From Acinetobacter nectaris CIP 110549 (GTDB taxonomy: Bacteria > Pseudomonadota > Gammaproteobacteria > Pseudomonadales > Moraxellaceae): 64,000 nucleotides of DNA. The number at the start of each line of letters is the position of its first letter. Within the stretch, counting starts at the first letter, position 1. The translations under genes and the position numbers were made by a program. Shown here in pieces: positions 28,360 to 37,694 of this stretch. The notes under the pieces were generated by a model that was not told the origin of the DNA, did no database searches, and saw nothing but the letters and a program-made list of their open reading frames with translations. The stretch covers positions 124,001 through 188,000 of the forward strand of contig NZ_KI530734.1 in the NCBI RefSeq assembly GCF_000488215.1, read 5' to 3'.

Positions 28360-28914
28360 GTGACCAAAAAGTATCTAACCCATCGCTGTTTAATTTCACC
28401 TCCTGAAACAACAGATTTGTTTTTTAACAATACGCTCATTTATATTGTTCGTCATGATGATGAAGGTGCTCAAGGCATCATTCTAAATAGACCTACAAAC
28501 ATTGAAGTAAAAGAGCTCTTAAATGATTTAGAAATTGATGCCGACCATGTTCATCCACATGCAGTTTTACAAGGTGGTCCTTTACGTCCCGAAGCGGGCT
28601 TCGTATTGCATACTGGTCAACCAACATGGCATTCATCCATAGCAATTAGCGAAAATGTGTGTATTACTACAAGTAAAGATATTTTAGATGCCATTGCTCA
28701 TAATGAAGGTGTTGGTCGTTATCAAATTGCCTTAGGTTATGCCAGTTGGGAAAAAAACCAACTTGAAGAAGAAATGGCAAATGGTGATTGGTTATTGTGT
28801 GATGCTGATATGGATCTTATTTTTAATCTGCCCTACCATGACCGATGGGATGCAGCATACAAAAAAATTGGGGTTGACCCAAGCCGCTTAGCTACGGAGA
28901 TTGGGCATGCCTGA
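28360..28914 (+). CDS. YqgE/AlgH family protein
   Basis: 184 residues from GTG at 28360, with GGGAGA about 10 bases upstream. Hallmarks are [53 protein letters not shown] and [15 protein letters not shown]. The biochemical role of the family is not settled; in Pseudomonas algH affects alginate and other regulation. It overlaps the next gene, ruvX, by eight bases, the near-universal proteobacterial pair. Confidence 0.94.
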   Translation: MTKKYLTHRCLISPPETTDLFFNNTLIYIVRHDDEGAQGIILNRPTNIEVKELLNDLEIDADHVHPHAVLQGGPLRPEAGFVLHTGQPTWHSSIAISENVCITTSKDILDAIAHNEGVGRYQIALGYASWEKNQLEEEMANGDWLLCDADMDLIFNLPYHDRWDAAYKKIGVDPSRLATEIGHA

Positions 28915-29344
28915 ACAACATAAAATGATTATGTCTTTTGATTTTGGTACACAAAAAATGGGCATGGCTGTTGGACAACAATCCATTTCCTCTGCAAATC
29001 CATTACCACTTTTCCCCATGAAAGATGGTATTCCTCAGTGGGATCAACTTCTAAAATTGGTCAAAACATGGCAACCTGACCTATTTTTGGTGGGTTTACC
29101 CTTAAATATGGATGACTCAGAATCTGAGCTTTCACTACGAGCACGTAAATTTGCACGGCGTTTGCGCCATCAAACCAATATTGAAACACTTATGGTAGAT
29201 GAGCGCCTAACGACACGAGAAGCACGTGATGACCTTGACAACTATCACAAACAAGGTCGTGGTAAAGGAGTCGCAGCAGATAGTCTTGCAGCAGCACTAT
29301 TCATTGAGAGCTGGTATCACACACCTAGCGCAGTACGTCCATAA
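28907..29344 (+). CDS. ruvX: Holliday junction resolvase-like RuvX (YqgF)
   Basis: 145 residues from the ATG at 28907; an in-frame TTG two codons earlier is less likely because GGAG is 7 bases before the ATG. It has an RNase H-like fold with the first acidic residue in [15 protein letters not shown], then [19 protein letters not shown] and a C-terminal [14 protein letters not shown]. The family processes the 5' end of pre-16S rRNA, and resolvase activity is also reported. It ends in a strong terminator. Confidence 0.95.
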   Translation: MPEQHKMIMSFDFGTQKMGMAVGQQSISSANPLPLFPMKDGIPQWDQLLKLVKTWQPDLFLVGLPLNMDDSESELSLRARKFARRLRHQTNIETLMVDERLTTREARDDLDNYHKQGRGKGVAADSLAAALFIESWYHTPSAVRP

Positions 29345-29373
29345 AAAATGCTCGGTATTCCGAGCATTTTTTA
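29343..29373. terminator. Bidirectional terminator between ruvX and the efflux operon
   Basis: An 11-base stem AAAATGCTCGG/CCGAGCATTTT with loop TATT and A- and T-runs on the two sides. It serves two convergent units. Confidence 0.9.
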
Positions 29374-29393
29374 TTGCTAGTTCAGGTTAATTT

Positions 29394-30398
29394 TTAATTC
29401 TTTCCAAGAACTCGTACTGTTGCTGTACGGCCTGCCATAAATGCCATTTCATTTATAGGATCTTCATCTAATACAATCTTTACAGGTACACGCTGTGCAA
29501 GACGTACCCATGTAAATGTCGGATTTACATTAGCAAGTAATGAAGAACTAGCTGTACGTTCACGATCATCAATACCCGATGCAATACCTTGTACATGCCC
29601 TTTTATTTTATGATCATCACCCATGAGTTCAATGGTTGCTTTATCCCCAATATGAATACGGTTTAACTTCGTTTCTTCAAAGTAACCAACCACATAAAGT
29701 TGTTTACGATCAACCATTGCAGCAACAGCTTGCCCTGTCTTTACATAATCACCAACACGCATACCAAAGTTTGTCAATGTACCATCAGCAGGTGCAACAA
29801 CTTCAGAACGCTGTAGATTTAACTGTGCAAGATTCACATTACTTTGAGCAACTTCAATTAAAGCATGTTGCTGTTTAATATTGGCTTGTGCTTGTTCAAT
29901 ACTCGCTTCTAACTGTGTATGTTCTGCATGTGCCTGATCTCGTGTTGCAATGACTTGGTCTTGATCTTTCTTCGAAATCGCGCCTTCCATCAGATTTGCA
30001 TAACGTGTTGCATTACGGTCGGCCAGTCGTGTATCAACCGCAGACTTAATTAAATTTGCCTTCGCTTGTGCTAATGTTGCCTCACCTTGTGCAAGCCCTG
30101 CTTTCGCTTTTGCAAGGTCAGATTTGGCTTGTTCAAGGTCTAGAAGTTGCCTTGCTGTATCAATTTTAAAAAGCACCTGCCCTTTCTTAATTGTCTGGTT
30201 ATCTTGTACTAAAACCTCAGTAACCAACCCTGAAACATCAGATGACACTTGCATCACATCCCCTCGAACACGACCATCACGTGTCCATGGCTCTGCATTG
30301 TAATAATCCCATAGGTGAAGTACGGTAAATACTGCAATTACAAGCATTACAACAATCACTACAGGTCTGACCGCCTTACGCGCATCAAAAGAACTCAT
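29394..30398 (-). CDS. HlyD/EmrA-type periplasmic adaptor (AaeA-like) of a FUSC efflux system
   Basis: 334 residues. One N-terminal membrane anchor (about 14-30) is followed by a barrel-sandwich/lipoyl half (DVSGLVTEVLVQDNQTIKKGQVLFKID), an alpha-hairpin rich in Ala/Lys/Gln (about 80-195), the second half-lipoyl motif VVAPADGTLTNFGMRVGDYVKTGQAV, and a beta-barrel domain. It would link the inner-membrane FUSC pump to an outer-membrane channel. It is third in the operon after the FUSC protein and a DUF1656 protein. In E. coli AaeAB exports hydroxylated aromatic acids; substrates here are unknown. Confidence 0.9.
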   Translation of the reverse strand: MSSFDARKAVRPVVIVVMLVIAVFTVLHLWDYYNAEPWTRDGRVRGDVMQVSSDVSGLVTEVLVQDNQTIKKGQVLFKIDTARQLLDLEQAKSDLAKAKAGLAQGEATLAQAKANLIKSAVDTRLADRNATRYANLMEGAISKKDQDQVIATRDQAHAEHTQLEASIEQAQANIKQQHALIEVAQSNVNLAQLNLQRSEVVAPADGTLTNFGMRVGDYVKTGQAVAAMVDRKQLYVVGYFEETKLNRIHIGDKATIELMGDDHKIKGHVQGIASGIDDRERTASSSLLANVNPTFTWVRLAQRVPVKIVLDEDPINEMAFMAGRTATVRVLGKN

Positions 30399-30420
30399 TT
30401 TCTTAACCCTAATTTATGAA

Positions 30421-30627
30421 CTAAACAATAAACCAAACAAATGCTTGATGGATACCCAGTAAACACAGCAAGTACAGACACAAGTTAAACAATCCTGAAA
30501 AAGCAACCCATCCATCTCGTATAAGCTTGTCTGTAATCTTTCCAACACATAAAAATAAGATGTAAGCTAAAATTGCTTGCACTAAGAAGCTCGGCACAAA
30601 AACGCCATAAATATCAAAATCGCTCAT
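30421..30627 (-). CDS. DUF1656 small membrane protein (AaeX-like)
   Basis: 68 residues with two hydrophobic helices, matching DUF1656 (FDIYGVFVPSFLVQAILAY at the start). Such proteins sit between the FUSC pump and its adaptor in AaeXAB-like operons; the function is unknown. Its ATG overlaps the pump stop by four bases (ATGA). Confidence 0.9.
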   Translation of the reverse strand: MSDFDIYGVFVPSFLVQAILAYILFLCVGKITDKLIRDGWVAFSGLFNLCLYLLCLLGIHQAFVWFIV

Positions 30628-32708
30628 GCCATTACTTCTCCTACATGAATTTGATGAGATGCATCTGCATGTAAAATACTATTTCTAATATTATTTAGAC
30701 TACTTTTCACTCTTTGCCTAACAATCACGTCATCATTTTCATTAGCCAATTGCTCAATCTGAGAAAGTAACTCCATCAATTTAGTCTGAGTTTGGTGACG
30801 AATCGTTAGCGTTTCCTCTAGTTCTCTAAAGGTTTCATCAAGTGTTTGTTGTAAATTTCCAATCGCATGATGTAAAGATGTAGAAAGCTTATGAGAGCTT
30901 GCTAACTCTTCTAGACGTGCAAAATCGACAACAGCACTGGTTTCAATCAATGCCCAATTCATTGCAACTTTTAGATTTTCAGATTGCACAAGCTTTGTAT
31001 TAAGAACACCAATACGATCCATCATGCTACGTAAATGGATACGAAACTTTGTACCATACGGTATATAAAGTGCTTCTCGCATTGCCTTATAATGCTTGGC
31101 AAGAATACGACTTGCTGTTTTTTCAGGTGACATTGCACGTATAAAATAAATTGAAATAAGTGCACAAAGTACGCCTAGCATCATACCGAAGGATGCTTCT
31201 AAGAACGCGATTGCATCCATAGCGTAACGATTCTGTAAATTCATTGACATTACACTCATCACCCCAAGAACAAGACCAAGTGCCATAAGGCTTGGTGTAG
31301 CAATAAGCAATGCAAAAAAGATAAGTGTAGGTGCAAGTACAACAGCAAGTTCCCAAAACTCTGTAATATTTGGAAAAATGCCAAAAGCATAAATAAATAC
31401 AATTACAGATGAAACAACACTTCCCCATAAGAATATTTTTAATGCAGGCACAGGGTTATCAATTGCCGTTAAAATACAAGCACATACTGCTGACATTTGT
31501 GCCAACATATAGCCTGCCTTCCAACCACTGAGTATCCATATTGCAATGCCTAAAAATGTACTCAGGGTTGCTGCTAGACCACCACGAACTGCAACACCTT
31601 GGTCACGATGTAAACTTGGATACTTTGTTGTGAGCGGTACAATATTTTCAGGAAATTTCTTTTCACCACGCTGAATATTTTCCCAAATAAATTTAACGAT
31701 TCGAACATTTTGAATGTAATGGCGCACATCCATCTTAAAACTATATAAAACTGTTTTTTGCTCAGGCGTCAATTGCTGCATTAAGCATTCAAACTTTTCA
31801 TCAAATTCGGCAGGCAGTGCCAATATATTTGTTTCATTACATTGCTCATGACTTTTTAAAAAGTTAATCACAAGCAGACTGATTTCATTCAATGTTTGTG
31901 TAAACTGTTCATTGTGCAAATCGAGTTGTTTTAAACGCTCAGACATTGCCACCAAATTTGCTACAGCCATAGAAAGCTGATGCAACATTTCTTGTAAAGG
32001 TTTGGTCATCCCTTTTAATTTTGATTTCTCATACCATAGATGCACTGCTAAGACATGAATTTCGCTCATATCTCGTGTTACAGAAGCCAATGCCTGCGTA
32101 TAGTTATTTTTCTCAATTTCATTCTTTAGAATTTGGGAGAATAATTCTTCAATGCTCGCCAAGTTTTTATTTACACGCTGTTGAATAACAGGACCAATAT
32201 GCATTGGAAAAACAACCGCAGATACGACTGCTGTGCAAATAACTGCAATTGCAATTTCTAAAAATCTAGCCAATGCAATATCAAAAATACTATGTATATC
32301 AATATTATTAATTGAGTTAAATACAATCATTGCAACGGTATAACCTGAGAGCATTAACATATAACTTCGAGGCGTACGGTCAAGCAACGAGATATAAAGA
32401 CAAAAGCCCACCCACCCCGCAACGACAAATGCAAACAACCAAGGCGTATTAATAAGATTAGGCATTAAAATAATTGCAATAATCGCACCAATGGCTGTAC
32501 CCGCAAGACGATAGAGCGCTTTAGATGAAACCATTCCCGAAAAAGGATTAGACACAATAATTACTGTACCAATAGACCACATCGGATTGAGTAAATCTAA
32601 AGAAAATGAAATATATAATGCCAACATGGCTGCAATATAGGTCTTAATTGCAAAAATTAAATCTAATCTACTTGGTCGAAATGCCAAGAGCTGTTTAATA
32701 AGTTGCAT
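30624..32708 (-). CDS. FUSC-family inner-membrane exporter (AaeB-like)
   Basis: 694 residues. Two sets of about five to six membrane segments (about 20-185 and 375-520) are each followed by a helical cytoplasmic region, the FUSC plan. The first begins DLIFAIKTYIAAMLALYISFSLDLLNPMWS, close to AaeB. It is the first gene of the operon and diverges from an IclR regulator. Likely cargo is small organic acids or aromatic compounds, by homology only. Confidence 0.9.
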   Translation of the reverse strand: MQLIKQLLAFRPSRLDLIFAIKTYIAAMLALYISFSLDLLNPMWSIGTVIIVSNPFSGMVSSKALYRLAGTAIGAIIAIILMPNLINTPWLFAFVVAGWVGFCLYISLLDRTPRSYMLMLSGYTVAMIVFNSINNIDIHSIFDIALARFLEIAIAVICTAVVSAVVFPMHIGPVIQQRVNKNLASIEELFSQILKNEIEKNNYTQALASVTRDMSEIHVLAVHLWYEKSKLKGMTKPLQEMLHQLSMAVANLVAMSERLKQLDLHNEQFTQTLNEISLLVINFLKSHEQCNETNILALPAEFDEKFECLMQQLTPEQKTVLYSFKMDVRHYIQNVRIVKFIWENIQRGEKKFPENIVPLTTKYPSLHRDQGVAVRGGLAATLSTFLGIAIWILSGWKAGYMLAQMSAVCACILTAIDNPVPALKIFLWGSVVSSVIVFIYAFGIFPNITEFWELAVVLAPTLIFFALLIATPSLMALGLVLGVMSVMSMNLQNRYAMDAIAFLEASFGMMLGVLCALISIYFIRAMSPEKTASRILAKHYKAMREALYIPYGTKFRIHLRSMMDRIGVLNTKLVQSENLKVAMNWALIETSAVVDFARLEELASSHKLSTSLHHAIGNLQQTLDETFRELEETLTIRHQTQTKLMELLSQIEQLANENDDVIVRQRVKSSLNNIRNSILHADASHQIHVGEVMA

Positions 32709-32980
32709 GCCTAACCTCTATAACGCTCATTTGGATAGAATCTCGATAAATATGCCAAAATAATCTTCTGCACCTAGAAGTTATAAAACTCTAAGCCTTA
32801 ACCATGATTTTTAAATATGTATGTAAATTTGATAGGACAGCATGTAATATTCACAAGAAATTTGAATTTCAACACTGTCTTGATTCGATATTTATATCGC
32901 CAATTTTTTCAAAAAAAATTGCAATAGTCAATCAAAATATCTTAATATGATAATTTAATGAATTTAAAATTTGGAGGAAA
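32709..32980. promoter_or_regulatory. Divergent control region between the FUSC operon and the iclR gene, with palindrome
   Basis: 272 AT-rich bases. It holds the perfect palindrome CGATAT-TT-ATATCG at 32886-32899, a candidate operator for the adjacent IclR protein. Individual promoters were not clear enough to call. Confidence 0.45.
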
Positions 32981-33040
32981 ATGTTTTTTGTGCTAAAACG
33001 CTTTCTTCAAGGTTGCACCATCAATTTTTTTATTTTTTAG
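32981..33040 (+). CDS. Possible 19-residue leader peptide upstream of iclR
   Basis: ATG at 32981 preceded by the strongest Shine-Dalgarno in the area (TTGGAGGAAA, though with a short 3-base spacing). It encodes MFFVLKRFLQGCTINFFIF and stops at 33038-33040, 14 bases before the iclR ATG. Seven of 19 residues are Phe. The iclR gene itself has only a distant AGGAA that overlaps this stop codon, so coupled translation or attenuation is possible. It is speculative; it may be chance. Confidence 0.3.
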   Translation: MFFVLKRFLQGCTINFFIF

Positions 33041-33054
33041 GAATAGCACGTCTT

Positions 33055-33858
33055 ATGGCTATTACAAGTTTTGGGAAAATTTTAACTGTACTGGATCTCT
33101 TTTCAGTATCTCGTCATGTCATTAATGTCGATATCATTAGTGACGAACTTGGGCTTTCTCGTCCAACAAGCTATCGCTATTTAAAAGAACTCGTTTCAGC
33201 AGATTTATTACAGCGTCTTAGTGGTACATCAGGTGATTACACTCTCGGCCCTAAAATTGCTGTTCTTGACTATGTTTCTCGTACTACTGATCCATTGGTA
33301 CAAATTAGTATTCCTTTTATGAAGGAAATTGCTGAACGTACCGAATTAAATTGTTTGTTAACCTTTTTAAACCATGACTACTGTATCGACCTACACGGCG
33401 AGTCATTTAAAGGAAATATGGTTCTGTCTTATGGGCGTGGTAGTCCACGACCTGCATATGTTGGTTCATCGCCTAAAATTATTATTTCGCATTTAAACAA
33501 ACAAGGTTTGCAATCATTTTATGAAAGACATACAAAAGAACTTTCAAATGTTGGTTTTGCAGATGATGAAGCAGGCTTTATACAACGTCTAAAGAAAATT
33601 AAAAAACAGGGATATTATTTTTCTCAAGGTGAAATTCACCCTGCATATTCAGGTCTTGCCGTTCCTGTTCGCTACTCAGCAAAACTCGCACCTGTTGCAC
33701 TTACCATTGTCGGTTCAAAAAATCGCTTTGAGTTTGTAAATACACAGAAGCTCATTGCCATGCTTCAAGAAAATGCAGCAGAAATTGAAAAGAAGTACCA
33801 ATCTCTCATTGCACAAGTTGAATCTGAACATCAAGCTCATATTCTAGAGAAAATTTAA
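33055..33858 (+). CDS. IclR-family transcriptional regulator
   Basis: 267 residues from the ATG at 33055. The N-terminal winged helix (SFGKILTVLDLFSVSRHVINVDIISDELGLSRPTSYRYLKELVSADLL) is followed by the IclR effector domain (about 90-255) with GRGSPRPAYVGSSPKIIISH and a GYYFSQGEIHPAYSGLAVPV segment. A frame open from a TTG at 32971 would add 28 residues, but they do not belong to the family, and that frame uses the leader's ribosome-binding site. It stands between the divergent FUSC operon and the downstream gamma-glutamyltransferase gene and may control either; effector unknown. Confidence 0.9.
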   Translation: MAITSFGKILTVLDLFSVSRHVINVDIISDELGLSRPTSYRYLKELVSADLLQRLSGTSGDYTLGPKIAVLDYVSRTTDPLVQISIPFMKEIAERTELNCLLTFLNHDYCIDLHGESFKGNMVLSYGRGSPRPAYVGSSPKIIISHLNKQGLQSFYERHTKELSNVGFADDEAGFIQRLKKIKKQGYYFSQGEIHPAYSGLAVPVRYSAKLAPVALTIVGSKNRFEFVNTQKLIAMLQENAAEIEKKYQSLIAQVESEHQAHILEKI

Positions 33859-33960
33859 TTTCCGCATCAACAAAGGTAAATCATAGAATTTGCCTTTGTT
33901 TACTTATATTTAAAATAGTATTGGTACAATTTTTGCTTTTAAAATAATAAATATATTTGA

Positions 33961-35697
33961 ATGAGTCACCCTCTTATGAGTAGCCAAATTCATCAAAACA
34001 CTCAAGAAGAAAACCAAATGAGCCATTCATCTTCAGGTAAATATTGTGCTACACCTGCGACATGTCAAAACCCTATTCTGACCAATGCTGCTGTCACTAC
34101 ACCACACTATTTGGCAACCCAAGCTGCTATCGAAATTCTCCAAAAAGGAGGTAATGCAATTGATGCAGCAATTGCTGCATCAGCAACGCTTGCCGTAGTT
34201 TATCCACATATGAACTCCATTGGTGGGGATAACTTTTGGCTTGTTTATAATGCTAAAAATAAAACAGTCAATGCCATTAACGCCAGTGGTCGTTCAGGTG
34301 AAAAAGCGACTATCGACTTTTACAAGGTTAGAGGCTGCGATAAAATTCCTAGCCGAGGTTATTTGGCTGCAAATACCGTTCCCGGCGTCGTATCAGGTTG
34401 GGATTTAGCACACACATATGCAAAAAAGCATTTTTTTAATACGGGTTTAGAATGGAAAAATTTATTCGACAAACCTATCATGTATGCAAAAAAGGGCTGT
34501 GCTGTTACCCCTTCTTTTGCAAAATGGTTAGAAATAAATACTGATTCAACCGATCAAACGTCTCGTTACTTACAACGATTTTCTTCATTTAAAAATAACT
34601 ATCTCAAAGAAAATGGGGAACTTTACAGAATTGGCGATGTATTTAAACAGCCTGATCTTGCACAAACACTTAGTACAATTGCTGCTGAAGGTGCAGCAGC
34701 ATTTTATACAGGAAGTATTGCAGAAAAAATTATTGCTGACCTATCTAAAAATGATGGTGTACTCACCCTCAATGACTTCAAAAATCATCAAGCCAATTGG
34801 GTTGATCCAATTTCTACTACCTACCGAGACTATACTGCTTACAACTTACCGCCAAATACCCAAGGCATAACTTCTTTAGAAGTTTTGAACATCCTTAATC
34901 AGTTTAATTTAGAAAATATCGCTGAAGGTTCAGCCGACTATTATCATCTAATAGTTGAAGCCACTAAAGAAGCATTTATTGATAGAGATAAATACCTCAC
35001 AGACCCTGAATTTGCTCATATTCCTATAGATGAACTCCTTTCTAAAAGCCATGCAAAGGCACAAGCTGAACGCATTCAAATGGATTTAGCAGCAAAAAAT
35101 CAAGCTGCTCTAGACCCTAAAGGGGATACCGTTTGGCTAGGCATTGTCGATGAAGATGGAAACAGCGTTTCTCTTATTCAAAGTATTTATCATGACTTTG
35201 GCGCTGCTATTGTGCCCGAAGGAACAGGGGTTTTACTACAAAATAGAGGAAGTTTCTTTTCACTGGACGAAACGCATATCAACTGTTTAAAACCCCAAAA
35301 ACGTACTTTCCATACATTAAATGCTGCAATGCTATTAGATAACGAACAACGCCCGACTCTCATCTATGGCACAATGGGTGGCGAGGGGCAACCGCAAACA
35401 CAAGCTGCAATTGTCACACGTGTCATCGACTATAAAATGACAGTACAAGAAGCTGTGGCAGCGCCTCGGTGGCTCTATGGACGCACATGGGGTATGGCAT
35501 CTAACAATCTAAAATTAGAAAATCGTATTAATGCCGATATCATTCAAAGATTAGAAAAACGCGGACATCCCATCGAAGTATTAGAAAGCTATTCCGACCT
35601 TATGGGGCATGCAGGTGCAATTTCTGTAAACTATCAGCTCGGTACAATAAATGCTGCAACAGACCCAAGAAGTGACGGACTTGCCAGTGGATATTAG
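33961..35697 (+). CDS. Gamma-glutamyltransferase family protein, without a signal peptide
   Basis: 578 residues, Ntn-hydrolase of the GGT family. The N-terminal large-subunit part has ATQAAIEILQKGGNAIDAAIAASATLAVVYPHMNSIGGDNFW. The processing site and nucleophile are Thr390 in KGDTVWLGIVDEDGNSVSLIQSIY. The small subunit has GTGVLLQNRGSFFSL, MGGEGQPQTQ and DPRSDGLASGY. Classical GGTs are periplasmic; here no signal peptide is visible, so a cytoplasmic amidohydrolase or transferase is more likely. The start is uncertain: ATGs at 33961, 33976 and 34018 all lack a good ribosome-binding site. It follows iclR and converges with an amine oxidase gene, whose stop codon overlaps this one. Confidence 0.85.
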   Translation: MSHPLMSSQIHQNTQEENQMSHSSSGKYCATPATCQNPILTNAAVTTPHYLATQAAIEILQKGGNAIDAAIAASATLAVVYPHMNSIGGDNFWLVYNAKNKTVNAINASGRSGEKATIDFYKVRGCDKIPSRGYLAANTVPGVVSGWDLAHTYAKKHFFNTGLEWKNLFDKPIMYAKKGCAVTPSFAKWLEINTDSTDQTSRYLQRFSSFKNNYLKENGELYRIGDVFKQPDLAQTLSTIAAEGAAAFYTGSIAEKIIADLSKNDGVLTLNDFKNHQANWVDPISTTYRDYTAYNLPPNTQGITSLEVLNILNQFNLENIAEGSADYYHLIVEATKEAFIDRDKYLTDPEFAHIPIDELLSKSHAKAQAERIQMDLAAKNQAALDPKGDTVWLGIVDEDGNSVSLIQSIYHDFGAAIVPEGTGVLLQNRGSFFSLDETHINCLKPQKRTFHTLNAAMLLDNEQRPTLIYGTMGGEGQPQTQAAIVTRVIDYKMTVQEAVAAPRWLYGRTWGMASNNLKLENRINADIIQRLEKRGHPIEVLESYSDLMGHAGAISVNYQLGTINAATDPRSDGLASGY

Positions 35698-36998
35698 TTT
35701 TTTACCATTTGAATAATCTGATTAGCCACATCTTTACCATGCAGGTATGCACCATGAACCGTACCTGCATACTGAATGTTGCAATGCTCACCACTTAAAA
35801 AGATACGCTCATCAATATTTCTATTCAGTCTCTGTACCAATTCTTCCGTATGATGAAGCGCAGGAAAACTAAATGAGCCATAGCTATATATATCTGCTCC
35901 CCAACGCGTAATCACGCTTTGTTTTGGTATTGCTGGCAGAGATGTTGTATAGACTCTTAAATGCTGAGAAATAAAGCTCCAGACTTCTAAATCATTTGAC
36001 CGATCTATGAAGATAGATTGCTGACCGCCAAACAGCATTAAATAGGTGGGTGTTTTATAAATCTCAGATAAATCTAGGATATTGAAACAATAATCATCAT
36101 GCCAAAAGAAGTAACTATTCGTTGAAGTAGTATTCTTTGCTATAAAATCTAAAGGTTCATCAAGTTGAAAAAATACTTTATTAAATGATCCATACCCCAT
36201 GTGATCTATAGCATGCTGATGAGCACTAGGAAGTTCAGGTGTAAATGTAATCTTTTTTGCTTTTAAAACACCAAGTGGAACAGTCACAACAACTTTAGAT
36301 GCTAAGAATTGCTGTCCTTCAGCATCAATAACAACAATATGACCTTTTGTTTGAATGATTTCTTTTACATTCACATTAAGTTGAATCTCTAAATTTTTCG
36401 CTATGCTATACACCACTTGCTCATAACCACTAGGAAAAACAACTTTATCGCCAGAGAAATACCCCTCATAATGCTGATAGTTCGCTGCTAAAGTCGATAA
36501 ATCCGTTGCAAAAGGATCATTAGCGACTCGTTCAAAGAAACTTTGTAGCTTCATTTTGAGCGCATGGTTTTTAATTTCTAATGTATTAATAGTTGAAGAA
36601 ACAACGTCTAAAGCACTACAACCTTGATGACTTGCGAGTGCTTTTTCTATTTCTAAAATATATGATAGAAACTGATCTTTTTCTTGTATTGAAAATGGCT
36701 GTCCACCATCATGTAAAAAAGTGGATACATCATAGTTAAATATTTCTGTTTCTATACCTTCTTTTTTTACAATATCCCAGATTGGGTTTCCCTCAATCCC
36801 ATGAATCCATGAAGCGCCCAAATCAAATACACGATCTGCGATCATTTTTGAGTGAACACGACCACCTATCCGTTCTCTGGCTTCTAAGATAACAACATGT
36901 TGATGATGTGCTTGTAACTGACGCGCACAGGAAAGACCTGCAACACCTGCACCAATGATGATAATAGGTAAAATTCCATTTTCTTGCTTTAATGTCAT
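35694..36998 (-). CDS. Flavin-containing amine oxidase
   Basis: 434 residues from the ATG at 36998 with AGGAGA 6 bases upstream. The FAD-binding GAGVAGLSCARQL dinucleotide fold is followed by the GG-doublet region EARERIGGRVHS and SWIHG. The C-terminal FAD segment is FLSGEHCNIQYAGTVHGAYLHGKDVANQI. It is close to polyamine and monoamine oxidases; substrate unknown. The GGT gene opposite suggests glutamylated amines as a shared theme, which is inference. The stop codons of the two convergent genes overlap at 35694-35697. Confidence 0.88.
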   Translation of the reverse strand: MTLKQENGILPIIIIGAGVAGLSCARQLQAHHQHVVILEARERIGGRVHSKMIADRVFDLGASWIHGIEGNPIWDIVKKEGIETEIFNYDVSTFLHDGGQPFSIQEKDQFLSYILEIEKALASHQGCSALDVVSSTINTLEIKNHALKMKLQSFFERVANDPFATDLSTLAANYQHYEGYFSGDKVVFPSGYEQVVYSIAKNLEIQLNVNVKEIIQTKGHIVVIDAEGQQFLASKVVVTVPLGVLKAKKITFTPELPSAHQHAIDHMGYGSFNKVFFQLDEPLDFIAKNTTSTNSYFFWHDDYCFNILDLSEIYKTPTYLMLFGGQQSIFIDRSNDLEVWSFISQHLRVYTTSLPAIPKQSVITRWGADIYSYGSFSFPALHHTEELVQRLNRNIDERIFLSGEHCNIQYAGTVHGAYLHGKDVANQIIQMVKN

Positions 36999-37024
36999 AT
37001 CGCTCTCCTTACTTATCTTCACAT

Positions 37025-37648
37025 CTAATACAGAGTCTCGGAGTAAATATTCCGAAATGTAAGATTCACTCTTGGTTCAAGTATTTTTGTCATTTTAGGT
37101 ATTGTATGCTGCCAAAATATTTGAGTATCGCCTTTCATAACAATTAATTGACCTGAATATAAATTCATTTCAAGACACTCCTTTGTCAGCATATGCTTAA
37201 ATCGAAACTTACGTGTTGCACCAAAACTTAAAGAGGCAATAACAGGCTGTTTTCCTAAGAAGTCATCTGCATCACTATGCCACCCCATACTTTGTGTACC
37301 ATCTAAATATAAATTCGCCAAACATGAGTTAAAGGTTGTGTTTGTCAGTGCTTCAATTTTATTTTTCACTCTAACTAAAAAAGGATCCCAAACTTCTTCT
37401 GCATTATGCTTAAAGCCTGAATATATATAGTGTGCTTGATGATCGGCATACCAAGCATATTTTCTTGCAGTCACATAATGCCGACCATGTATTTTGGCTT
37501 CATCATGCTGCCAATTTAAATTTTCTAAAAGATAAGCCAAACTTTTTTCTGCCTCTGCCGCAGTACAAATCAGACCAAAATCTTCTACATGCCCATCATA
37601 GGGCAAAATATTTTCACATGGCTCAGGATAAAATAAATCTAAGTTCAT
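37025..37648 (-). CDS. AlkB-family Fe(II)/2-oxoglutarate dioxygenase (ALKBH2/3-like)
   Basis: 207 residues from the ATG at 37648 (MNLDLFYPEPCENILPYDG). Iron ligands His124 and Asp126 are in GWHSDAD and His181 is in QHTIPK; the 2-oxoglutarate arginine is in PRVNLTFR. The nucleotide-recognition region ARKYAWYADHQAHYIYSG matches the ALKBH2-like bacterial type. It probably repairs alkylated bases (m1A, m3C) by oxidative demethylation. It is transcribed toward the amine oxidase gene, 26 bases upstream of it, and lies behind the pgsA terminator. It is not the Ada-linked AlkB. Confidence 0.9.
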   Translation of the reverse strand: MNLDLFYPEPCENILPYDGHVEDFGLICTAAEAEKSLAYLLENLNWQHDEAKIHGRHYVTARKYAWYADHQAHYIYSGFKHNAEEVWDPFLVRVKNKIEALTNTTFNSCLANLYLDGTQSMGWHSDADDFLGKQPVIASLSFGATRKFRFKHMLTKECLEMNLYSGQLIVMKGDTQIFWQHTIPKMTKILEPRVNLTFRNIYSETLY

Positions 37649-37659
37649 ACATACCCCAT

Positions 37660-37690
37660 TAAAAAAGCCTCTATACAAATAGAGGCTTTA
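37660..37690 (-). terminator. Terminator after pgsA
   Basis: On the minus strand AAAGCCTCTAT/ATAGAGGCTTT with a 4-base loop, followed by six T. Confidence 0.9.
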
Positions 37691-37694
37691 TACA

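Noticed and set aside
32971..33054. A 28-residue N-terminal extension of the IclR protein starting at TTG 32971
   Set aside because: The residues are not part of the IclR fold and the TTG lies within the Shine-Dalgarno of the short leader ORF.
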